DNA of 64,000 bases, from positions 186,001-250,000 of the forward strand of contig NZ_RAHW01000001.1 in the NCBI RefSeq assembly GCF_004117875.1, in the 5' to 3' direction. Positions 9,421 to 15,507 of the stretch are shown here, piece by piece. The stretch's first letter is position 1. Every line of letters starts with the position of its first letter. The notes beneath the pieces are model-generated. The model saw only the letters and a program-made list of their open reading frames with translations, had not been told where the DNA came from and ran no database searches. The DNA comes from Geomonas oryzae (GTDB lineage Bacteria > Desulfobacterota > Desulfuromonadia > Geobacterales > Geobacteraceae). Position numbers and translations under genes: made by a program.

Positions 9421-9587
9421 AAAAAAGGGCGCTCACATCTGCCAAAGATGAGAGCGCCCCTTGTATCGGTAATATATGCCGGATGCCAAGATGGATACTC
9501 ATCTCTTCGGCAACCCGGCTATCCTTATGTCAGGACCCGTGGCTTTGCGTCACCAGATCACTCTGGTTTTGCCCGTTCGGAGAACTT
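9421..9587 (-). ncRNA. GEMM-I riboswitch, copy A (upstream of the pair), with terminator
   Basis: This is a near-identical copy of the riboswitch at 9215-9379, about 40 bp upstream in the direction of transcription. It has the same GGGCAAAACC, GACGCAAAGCC and GCCGGGTTGCCG core, the same antiterminator/terminator pair (AGATGAG with CTCATCT) and its own U6 terminator ending at 9421. Differences are limited mainly to the P3 loop (GACATAA instead of ACCATGA), one indel in the linker and the outer P1 flank. Because each copy has a complete expression platform, RNA polymerase must pass two independent terminators. The position equivalent to G20 is again G, so c-di-GMP is the predicted ligand. Confidence 0.85.
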
Positions 9588-9615
9588 TACTTAAAGTTTT
9601 GTAACGACGGGTCAC

Positions 9616-9644
9616 CTTTTAGCAGATGAATTTCCCGATTGCAA
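9616..9644 (-). promoter_or_regulatory. Sigma-70-type promoter for the tandem riboswitch transcript
   Basis: The minus strand shows TTGCAA (9644-9639), a 17-bp spacer and TAAAAG (9621-9616). It lies about 30 bp before the first aptamer and places the predicted start near 9609. The region upstream (9645-9700) is A/T-rich, which could act as an UP element. Confidence 0.5.
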
Positions 9645-9726
9645 CTTTTTTTTACATTCCTTTACTTTTTTTTACCATCACCTCTTTTGCCTGCGCAGCA
9701 CCGCCCGCAGCGCCCGTCTCCCCGTT

Positions 9727-10146
9727 TCACGCCGTACGGCACATCCCTTCCGGCACCGAGAACTCAGCCACATACGCCCCGAGCTTCGCGTCGCACTCCC
9801 TTATGTGACGGTTGACCCAGTGGTCCAGGATGACCAGCAGATCGATGGTCAGGTTCCCCTCTTTGTTGCGGCGGCTGTGCACGTCGATCATCCTCTGCCT
9901 GAAAAGCTCGTGCTCATCCCGGTGCGCGAGGAAGTCGGGATAACAGGTCTCCATCATCAGCATCTGCTCGTAGTCGAAGCACTGCGACATGCAGACCAGG
10001 ATCTCATCGAGGATGTAGCTCTCGGGGTTGATGCCGACCACGAAGCCGTCGTACGCGTCGTTTATCATCCTGACGATGTACCGGTGACACTGGTCGACGT
10101 CATCGATGCCGATCACCAGATCCGGGGTCCATTTCGTGTTAAACAT
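9727..10146 (-). CDS. Bacteriohemerythrin-like protein with a His-to-Cys ligand change
   Basis: Hemerythrins bind O2 (or sense it) at a di-iron site inside a four-helix bundle; single-domain bacterial forms act in O2 delivery or sensing. The product is 139 aa from the ATG at 10146, chosen because GGAGGGCTT precedes it. The family ligands are readable in order: H21 (DQCHR), E60, H75 and H79 (HRDEH), H114 and D119 (HIRECD). The ligand expected at 56 in the H-F-x-x-E motif is Cys (QCFDYEQ). The tryptophan near the N-terminus (W6) and the GIDDVD motif are also kept. The gene is 84 bp behind a GEMM-Ib riboswitch. The protein is soluble, with no signal peptide. The fold call is firm; O2 binding is uncertain given the Cys. 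Confidence 0.85.
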   Translation of the reverse strand: MFNTKWTPDLVIGIDDVDQCHRYIVRMINDAYDGFVVGINPESYILDEILVCMSQCFDYEQMLMMETCYPDFLAHRDEHELFRQRMIDVHSRRNKEGNLTIDLLVILDHWVNRHIRECDAKLGAYVAEFSVPEGMCRTA

Positions 10147-10229
10147 AAGCCCTCCGCACATGGCGTCATGCCAGTCACCGGAATGTTAACGCTGGATGTT
10201 CCTATACGTTTCGCACGCCCCTTGAACGC

Positions 10230-10344
10230 AAAAAAGCCGGGGCCTCGATATCTTAAGTGATATTTCGGCGACCCGGCTGTCTCGGTGAGACCCTGTAGGC
10301 TTTCCGTCCCATCCTCGCGGATGGTTTAGTATTGTCGTCTATCC
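10230..10344 (-). ncRNA. GEMM-Ib riboswitch (3',3'-cGAMP type) with overlapping terminator
   Basis: Read on the minus strand from 10344: GGATA (P1), GACGACAATACTAAACC, a CATCC-GCGA-GGATG helix, GGACGGAAAGCC, a GGGTCTC/GAGAC helix, AGCCGGGTCGCCG and ATATC closing P1. From memory this is nearly base-for-base the Geobacter sulfurreducens cGAMP aptamer that was crystallised. The position equivalent to Vc2 G20 is A (AATACT), the change that marks the cGAMP class. The 3' strand AGCCGGG also pairs with CCCGGCT to build a terminator with six U (10278-10230). Aptamer and terminator are therefore mutually exclusive, which predicts an ON switch. The next gene encodes the hemerythrin-like protein. Confidence 0.92.
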
Positions 10345-10447
10345 TTCTCTGGTATTGCGAGCGAAAACATATCGCACGTCGAAAAGCATGTCAATGAGAT
10401 TTCCTGCATATGTCGATACGTCCGGCGAACAGGCAGACGCCCCGCTG

Positions 10448-10735
10448 CTATTTCCCTCCCAACGCCGCCTTCACCTTTTTCAGCGTATCGATGTTCTTCT
10501 GCAGCCCGCTCACGTTCTTCTCCATGTCCGAGATGGTGGTGCCCAATTGGGCTACGCTGCCGATCACGCCGCCGCTTCCGGCGGCCCTTTGCAGCAGTTC
10601 CGAACCGAGGTCTCCCATCTGCGCGTCGGCCCTGTGCTCGGTAACCGTACCGCACAGATAACCGCCGGCGAAAACAAGGGCGAATGCTGCGACACGCAGG
10701 GTTAAGACAACGCGTTTACTTGCTGTGAGTTTCAT
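10448..10735 (-). CDS. Small membrane-anchored protein of unknown function
   Basis: The product is 95 aa. The ATG at 10735 is set by a strong AAGGAGG eight bases upstream; a longer frame exists but lacks a ribosome site. Residues 9-30 form one hydrophobic segment (VVLTLRVAAFALVFAGGYLCG), an uncleaved anchor or signal peptide. The exported remainder is Gly/Ala-rich and then heptad-like (TTISDMEKNVSGLQKNIDTL), suggesting a short coiled coil. I do not recognise a family. It lies upstream of, and in line with, the GEMM-Ib leader of the hemerythrin gene. Confidence 0.7.
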   Translation of the reverse strand: MKLTASKRVVLTLRVAAFALVFAGGYLCGTVTEHRADAQMGDLGSELLQRAAGSGGVIGSVAQLGTTISDMEKNVSGLQKNIDTLKKVKAALGGK

Positions 10736-10776
10736 ACTGGTACCTCCTTGAGTTCTTTTGACTGACAAACGCCTTA

Positions 10777-10804
10777 TTGATAGCACCTTGCCGCCCCAAG
10801 TCAA
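10777..10804 (-). promoter_or_regulatory. Sigma-70-type promoter for the 95-aa protein
   Basis: The minus strand has TTGACT (10804-10799), a 16-bp spacer and TATCAA (10782-10777), about 40 bp before the ATG at 10735. The rest of the 330-bp gap to 11066 holds the sigma-54 promoter listed separately and nothing else I can name. Confidence 0.45.
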
Positions 10805-11000
10805 ACGTGCCCCCTGCCGGTGCCCTCCGGGCTGCCGCCACGAACACGGTCCGGGCAGGGAGCGACTGACTCATTTGGGCGATTCTATGTCTCATTTGAG
10901 GTATCGCCCGGGGCTCCCGGTACCGCCACGCGCGCCCCTTTCTCGCCTCGAGAGAGATCGACCTTCGTAGTTTCGGCAACTTACGCCACGGCTGCAAAGT

Positions 11001-11016
11001 TTGGCACGGGGAATGC
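11001..11016 (+). promoter_or_regulatory. Sigma-54 (-24/-12) promoter
   Basis: TTGGCACGGGGAATGCT fits the RpoN consensus TTGGCACG-N4-TTGCW except for one base in the -12 box. The GG and GC dinucleotides are exactly 10 bp apart. The start of transcription would be near 11027, about 40 bp before the ATG at 11067. Confidence 0.7.
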
Positions 11017-11066
11017 TATAAGGAAAGACAGAAGTTCAAACCACAACAAAATTTAGGAGATCCACA

Positions 11067-11309
11067 ATGAAAAAGATCGTTTCCTCCGTAGTCGCTGCTC
11101 TCGTTGCTGTTGCTTTCGCTGGTGTTGTTTTCGCTGCTGACGCTGCTCCGGCTGCTGCTCCGGCCGCTCCGGAAGCTAAGAAAGAAGAAAAAGCTCCGGC
11201 TAAGAAAGTTGCCAAGAAGAAAGCTGCTAAGAAAGCAAAGAAAGCAAAGAAAGCTGAGAAGAAAGACGAGAAAGCTCCGGCCGCTGAAGCTGCTCCGGCT
11301 GCGAAGTAA
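11067..11309 (+). CDS. Secreted Lys/Ala/Pro-rich low-complexity protein
   Basis: The product is 80 aa with a clear Sec signal peptide (KKIVSSVVAALVAVAFAGVV, cleavage after FA-A). The mature part is almost only Ala, Lys, Pro and Glu: APAAAPAAPEAKKEEKAP, then a KKAAKKAKKAKKAEKK core, then an acidic/Ala tail. Such peptides resemble histone-H1-like tails or acid-shock proteins, but the export signal points to the periplasm or outside. A strongly basic secreted peptide could bind polyanions such as LPS, nucleic acid or the matrix; this is inference. The ribosome site is AGGAG. It has a sigma-54 promoter before it and a terminator after it, so it is a monocistronic unit. Confidence 0.75.
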   Translation: MKKIVSSVVAALVAVAFAGVVFAADAAPAAAPAAPEAKKEEKAPAKKVAKKKAAKKAKKAKKAEKKDEKAPAAEAAPAAK

Positions 11310-11333
11310 TCAGGTCTTAACCTGTAACGTTAA

Positions 11334-11366
11334 AGCCGCCCCTTGGATGACCATCGGGCGGCTTTT
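11334..11366 (+). terminator. Rho-independent terminator
   Basis: AGCCGCCC pairs with GGGCGGCT, followed by TTTTT, 25 bp after the stop of the Lys/Ala-rich protein gene. Confidence 0.8.
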
Positions 11367-11434
11367 TCAGTTGAAGCCATGCCGTAAACCTGAGCCCGCT
11401 CGGGCGGGAGTGCAATCGTAACAACGGGGGGCTG

Positions 11435-11764
11435 ATGCGCAAAGTCGCTTGCAGCTGGGATGGGCTGGTAACCTGCGGGTATCTGCTGGTGATCGTCCTG
11501 GGCTACGTCGATTACGTGACGGGGGACTACTCGCTGCTTCTTTTCTACCTGGGACCGGTAGCCCTGGTTTCCTGGCTCAACGGCGCGCGCGGCGCCGTCC
11601 TCGTTTCCCTGTTGTCCGGCCTTGCCCGCTACCTCTCCGACTACTACAGCCATTCCTCCCTCACCTTCAAGCCATGGAACTCCCTTGAGGACATGGCCCT
11701 CATCGCCGCAGTCGCCTTCCTCGTTCTCGTGATGAAAAAGATGATGACCGAACCGCAACGCTGA
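11435..11764 (+). CDS. Small integral membrane protein
   Basis: The product is 109 aa. The ATG has GGGGGG three bases upstream. Three to four hydrophobic helices are visible: LVTCGYLLVIVLGYVDY, SLLLFYLGPVALVSW, AVLVSLLSGLARYL and LIAAVAFLVLVM. This resembles the membrane-input modules found at the N-terminus of some Geobacter histidine kinases, but no kinase follows. It could be a stand-alone or truncated sensor module. It converges with the glycerate kinase gene with a 4-bp gap. Confidence 0.6.
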   Translation: MRKVACSWDGLVTCGYLLVIVLGYVDYVTGDYSLLLFYLGPVALVSWLNGARGAVLVSLLSGLARYLSDYYSHSSLTFKPWNSLEDMALIAAVAFLVLVMKKMMTEPQR

Positions 11765-11768
11765 CCCG

Positions 11769-13025
11769 CTACCCGGTCACCAGTATCGCCCTGAAATCGT
11801 TCACGTTGGTGAGGGTGGGGCCGGTGACGAGACTCTCCCCCAGTGCCCCGAAGAACCCGTGTCCGTCGTTGTCGTCCAGGCGCGCCCTCGGGTTGATCCC
11901 CAAAGACCACGCCCTTTCAAGCAGCTCCGGCGTCACGAATCCCCCCGCGACCTCCTCCTGCCCGTCGACACCATCGGTATCACCGGCGAGAGCGTAGATC
12001 CCTTCCGCACCATCAAGGGCCACCGCCAGGGCGAGCAGGAACTCCACGTTGCGCCCGCCGCGCCCTTTACCATTCACCGTGACCGTCGTCTCGCCTCCGG
12101 AGAGGAGCACGCAGGGGGCTTTAAAAGGCTCGCCGCGACGCGCGACCTGCAGGGCGAGCCCCGCCATGACCTTGCCGACCTCGCGCGCCTCCCCCTCTAT
12201 CCTGTCGCTTAGGATATGCGCGGCGACCCCCTCCCGGCGCGCCGTTTCCGCCGCCGCTTCCAGGGCGCCCTGCGGCGTGGCGACGAGCCGGAATTCCGCG
12301 CGCTCAAGGCGCGGGTCCCCCGGCTTCACCGACTCGCCGCAGGCCAGGCATTGACGCAGGTGGTCGGGCAGCTTGATGCCGTAGCGGTCGATGACGGCTA
12401 TCGCATCGGCGCAGCTGGTCGGATCGGCAACGGTTGGGCCGGAGGCGATGTCGGTCGGCCCGTCGCCTGGCACGTCGGAGATGGCGAGGGTGACGACGCG
12501 CGCCGGATGACAGGCGGCGGCGAGCCGTCCCCCCTTGATGGCGGAGAGGTGACGCCGGACGCAGTTGATCTCGGAGATGCTTGCGCCGCAGGCTAGAAGT
12601 GCGCGGCTCAACTCCTGTTTCTCCTCTAGGGTGACGCCCGGAAGGGGGAGCGGCAGGAGCGCGGAGCCGCCACCGGAGATGAGGCAGACGACGAGGTCGT
12701 CGGGGGTAAGGGCTTCCACCAGTTCCAGCATGCGCCTTGCGGCGTGCAGGCCGGCCTGGTCGGGAACGGGGTGTGCGGCGCTCACGATCTCGATGCTGCG
12801 GCAAGGGACCTCGTAGCCGTAGCGCGTAACCACGATTCCCGCGGAGATCTCGCCGCTCCAGGCCTCCTCGAAGGCGTGCGCCATGGCGGCGGAAGCCTTG
12901 CCGGCACCGATCACGACGACTCTCCCTCTGGGGAGCTCGGGGAGATGGTCTTTCAGACAGTGCTCCGGCAGGGCGGAACGGACGGCGGCTTCGAACATCT
13001 TCTCAAGCAGTCGGCGCGGCTCCAT
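11769..13025 (-). CDS. Glycerate 2-kinase (MOFRL family)
   Basis: The enzyme phosphorylates D-glycerate at C2 with ATP, feeding 2-phosphoglycerate into lower glycolysis; it is cytosolic. The product is 418 aa, the usual length. Visible family features are the N-terminal VVVIGAGKASAAMAHAFEE, CLISGGGSALLPLP (phosphate binding), the INCVRRHLSAIKGGRLA segment, SDVPGDGPTDIASGPT, and a C-terminal MOFRL domain with VLLSGGETTVTVNGKGRGGRN and ALAGDTDGVDG. I chose the ATG at 13025 because GGAGGAG sits directly before it; an in-frame ATG 36 bases upstream has no ribosome site. It is monocistronic. The symbol could be garK/ttuD/gckA type, but this family's naming is mixed. Confidence 0.92.
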   Translation of the reverse strand: MEPRRLLEKMFEAAVRSALPEHCLKDHLPELPRGRVVVIGAGKASAAMAHAFEEAWSGEISAGIVVTRYGYEVPCRSIEIVSAAHPVPDQAGLHAARRMLELVEALTPDDLVVCLISGGGSALLPLPLPGVTLEEKQELSRALLACGASISEINCVRRHLSAIKGGRLAAACHPARVVTLAISDVPGDGPTDIASGPTVADPTSCADAIAVIDRYGIKLPDHLRQCLACGESVKPGDPRLERAEFRLVATPQGALEAAAETARREGVAAHILSDRIEGEAREVGKVMAGLALQVARRGEPFKAPCVLLSGGETTVTVNGKGRGGRNVEFLLALAVALDGAEGIYALAGDTDGVDGQEEVAGGFVTPELLERAWSLGINPRARLDDNDGHGFFGALGESLVTGPTLTNVNDFRAILVTG

Positions 13026-13052
13026 GGTCTCCTCCAAGGGTGAGATTGAGCA

Positions 13053-13081
13053 TAGATACAACAGCGGGGTGCGCGGCGCAA
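13053..13081 (-). promoter_or_regulatory. Sigma-70-type promoter for glycerate kinase
   Basis: The minus strand has TTGCGC (13081-13076), a 17-bp spacer and TATCTA (13058-13053), about 28 bp before the ATG at 13025. Confidence 0.45.
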
Positions 13082-13110
13082 CTGCTAAGACACCTGCATA
13101 CCCCGGCGGA

Positions 13111-13509
13111 TCAGTAGCGCTCCTTCCTGATCCAGCCGTACTTCTCGCCGGCGTAGAAATGTCCGTGACAGGAACACGGCCCGTTGTCGTAGATGTCCAC
13201 CACCTGCACCTCGCCGCATATCGGACAGGGGGGAGTGGCGCGCTCCCTTCTTTTCGCCTCCTCCCTGAGCCCGGCCAGCTGCCCCTCCAGCATCTCGATA
13301 CGTGCGACGAGCTCCCGGTCCAGCAGGTGTTCCAGACAGCCGTGCACGCCGCATATCTCCTCCCTGCCGTCGACCAGAACGGGATGCGGACAGTCGGTAC
13401 AGGTGCAGTCGGCCCGGAAGTTACCGCACAAAGGACAACGGTTCTCCTTGATCTCCGGGAGAGAGAAACATCCCGCGGGGTAGATCCAGCTCATTATGGA
13501 ACGGCTCAT
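13111..13509 (-). CDS. Cys-rich probable metal-binding protein
   Basis: The product is 132 aa. A strong AAGGAGGAG precedes the ATG at 13509. It has two Cys clusters on either side of a helical segment (LVARIEMLEGQLAGLREEAKRRE). The first reads CPLCGNFRADCTCTDC and continues to CGVHGC; the second reads CPICGEVQ, with CSCHGHF 17 residues later. The CPxC pairs suggest zinc ribbons; the CSCHGHF element could complete a site. There is no signal peptide. I do not recognise the family; metal binding is inferred from spacing only. Confidence 0.65.
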   Translation of the reverse strand: MSRSIMSWIYPAGCFSLPEIKENRCPLCGNFRADCTCTDCPHPVLVDGREEICGVHGCLEHLLDRELVARIEMLEGQLAGLREEAKRRERATPPCPICGEVQVVDIYDNGPCSCHGHFYAGEKYGWIRKERY

Positions 13510-13809
13510 GGCTCTCCTCCTTCATTCAGGTATCCCGTTCGACGAAGTTAAAATCCTTCCATAAAAACAATCAAACGCAACCGCATCCCCCATTCCCGCA
13601 GCGCTGCATGTCTAACCGCGGGCGTTCGCCGTCCAGTTGTCACCACGCGACATCCTCGCGCCAGATCCGTGCCGGCAACGCCGCTTGACGCCAGACGGCC
13701 GGAGATGAAACGCAGTTGCGTCGTCGGTTCACCAGCTTCAGGAAAAAACGAGGCAGCATCCCCGCTTTGCCGCATTCTCGTATACGACGTCAAACAGTAT
13801 TAATAGTTC

Positions 13810-13836
13810 TAAAGTCTCCTTTTACAGTGTCGAATA
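13810..13836 (+). promoter_or_regulatory. Candidate sigma-28 (FliA) flagellar/chemotaxis promoter
   Basis: TAAAGTCT, an 11-bp spacer and GTCGAATA resemble the FliA consensus TAAAGTTT-N11-GCCGATAA: 7 of 8 bases in the -35 box, 5 of 8 in the -10 box, and exact spacing. It lies about 70 bp before the first binding-protein gene of a unit that ends with a chemoreceptor, where a FliA promoter makes sense. The rest of the 395-bp gap (13510-13904) shows nothing else I can name. Confidence 0.55.
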
Positions 13837-13904
13837 GACCAGAGTCATCCCGCTTCTTGCCTCATTCAGACATCGTCACAAATAATTCAGTGAAAGGAGC
13901 AACT

Positions 13905-14669
13905 ATGAGAGCAATATCCAAACTTGCGGTCGTTATGTTCGTCCTTCTGATCGGCCTCTCCGCCCGTGCGGGTGCGGAGGAACTGAAGATAGGGGCGGGA
14001 GGAGCCCCCACCGAGAACATACTGAAGCCGATCCGCGCCGCCTTCGAAGCGGCAACCGGGATCAAGCTCTACATCGTGGCCTCGGGCCCCAAAAACGCCC
14101 TTCTGGACCTGCAAAAAGGCGAGGTCGACGCGGCGGCGGCCGGGCTCAATTACCAGGAATGGCTCGCCCTTATGAAGAAGGAAGGGGCCGAAGTCGCCTC
14201 ACCGGAGTCCTTCACCCCGGTCCTCATCGGCAAGGACAAGATCAAGGTACTCGTCAACAAGGAGAACAAGGTGAGCCAGCTCGGGGCTGAGCAGTTGAAG
14301 GGAATCTTCAGCGGTGAGATCGCATCGTGGAAGGAGGTGGGGGGTGAGGACACCCCGGTCCTCGTGGTGCTGGGAAAGCTGACCCCGGGCACCAACGCCA
14401 TGTTCTCCAAGGCGTTCATGGGTGACAAGCCCTTCGCAAAGGACGTCATCGACGCCACGACCGCGGAGGACGTGAAGCTCAACGTCGTCTCCAACCCGTC
14501 CGCCGTCGGGTTCGGCCCGCTCTCCCTGGTGGACGATACCGTGAAGGCGGTACGGACGCCCGAGCTGGCGCGCGACATCACCCTCATCACCAAAGGAAAG
14601 CCATCCGGCAAGGTCCAGCGGCTTATCGATTTCATCAAGGGCGAAGGGAAGAAGTACGTCAAGGAGTAG
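13905..14669 (+). CDS. PstS-like periplasmic substrate-binding protein
   Basis: The product is 254 aa from the ATG at 13905 (AAAGGAG five bases upstream). Residues 1-24 are a signal peptide ending ARAGA. The mature protein starts EELKIGAGGAPTENILKPI and follows the PBP-like-2 fold of phosphate-type binding proteins, including LGAEQLKGIFSGEIASWKEVGG and NAVGFGPL-like segments (NPSAVGFGPLSLVDD). No ABC permease genes accompany it. A paralogue follows 36 bp downstream and then a chemoreceptor, so a role in ligand capture for sensing is likely. The ligand cannot be told from sequence; phosphate, another oxyanion or an organic acid are all open. Confidence 0.85.
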   Translation: MRAISKLAVVMFVLLIGLSARAGAEELKIGAGGAPTENILKPIRAAFEAATGIKLYIVASGPKNALLDLQKGEVDAAAAGLNYQEWLALMKKEGAEVASPESFTPVLIGKDKIKVLVNKENKVSQLGAEQLKGIFSGEIASWKEVGGEDTPVLVVLGKLTPGTNAMFSKAFMGDKPFAKDVIDATTAEDVKLNVVSNPSAVGFGPLSLVDDTVKAVRTPELARDITLITKGKPSGKVQRLIDFIKGEGKKYVKE

Positions 14670-14705
14670 AACGCACCTGCAATCCAACACATCAGGAGGG
14701 AAGCG

Positions 14706-15464
14706 ATGAAGAAAAGCTTGGTAAGTCTCACTGTCGCAGCAACGATGGTCTTTTGCGCAGCCGCCTTCGGCGAGGAAATCAAGGTGGGCGGAGGGGGTGC
14801 CCCGATCGACGGCTATCTGAAACCGGTGAAGGAGCCCTTCGAGAAGAGCACCGGCATCAACATCAACCTCAACTTCAGCAGCGCGACCCTCGCCTTCAAG
14901 CAGCTCATGGCCGGCGAACTCGACGCCTCCGCAGCCGGGCTTGCCTACGAAGACCTGGTGAAAACTGCGGCGAAGGAGAACATCCAGACACCCCAGCCCT
15001 CGGCGTACGTCGCCAGCGTGATCGGGGCCAGCAAAATCTACACGGTCACCCACAAGGACAACCCGGTCGCGTCCCTTTCCCTGGATCAACTGAAGGGGAT
15101 CTTCACCGGCAAGATCACCAACTGGAAGGAGGTGGGGGGCAACGACGCTCCGATCCTGATCGTCCTCTCCTCGATCAACCCGGCCACCAACGCCGCGTTC
15201 AAGAAGCTCGCCATGGCGGACGCCCCGTTCGCCGCGGACGTGGTGGACGCGGGACGCTTCGAGGACGTGCGCGAGAAGGTCGCCGCGAACCTGGAGGCGA
15301 TCGCCTTCGGCCCGGTCACCATGGTGGACGCCACCATCAAGACCGTCAAGACCCCCGACATTGCTCGCCCGGTCATCCTGGTCACCAAGGGGGAACCGTC
15401 CCAGAAGGTCCGCAAGCTCATCTCCTTCATAAACGGCGAGGGGCAGAAGTACATCAGGCAGTAA
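14706..15464 (+). CDS. PstS-like periplasmic substrate-binding protein, second paralogue
   Basis: The product is 252 aa. The ATG is preceded by AGGAGGG. It has a signal peptide (LVSLTVAATMVFCAAAFG) and mature start EEIKVGGGGAPIDGYLKPV. It is colinear with the preceding binding protein throughout: LDQLKGIFTGKITNWKEVGG, INPATNAAFKKL, IAFGPVTMVDATIKTVKTP, and the C-terminal KGEPSQKVRKLISFINGEG. This is clearly a tandem duplication that has diverged, perhaps to a second ligand. The chemoreceptor starts 44 bp downstream. Confidence 0.85.
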   Translation: MKKSLVSLTVAATMVFCAAAFGEEIKVGGGGAPIDGYLKPVKEPFEKSTGININLNFSSATLAFKQLMAGELDASAAGLAYEDLVKTAAKENIQTPQPSAYVASVIGASKIYTVTHKDNPVASLSLDQLKGIFTGKITNWKEVGGNDAPILIVLSSINPATNAAFKKLAMADAPFAADVVDAGRFEDVREKVAANLEAIAFGPVTMVDATIKTVKTPDIARPVILVTKGEPSQKVRKLISFINGEGQKYIRQ

Positions 15465-15507
15465 GGTGACGCACGCGGGAGAGGACTTCAGCCTAAGGAC
15501 GGAGTGA

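Noticed and set aside
9626-9808. 60-aa plus-strand frame with a signal-like start (MNFPIATFFYIPLLFF)
   Set aside because: It runs through the A/T-rich promoter of the riboswitch transcript and into the antisense of the hemerythrin gene; no ribosome site.
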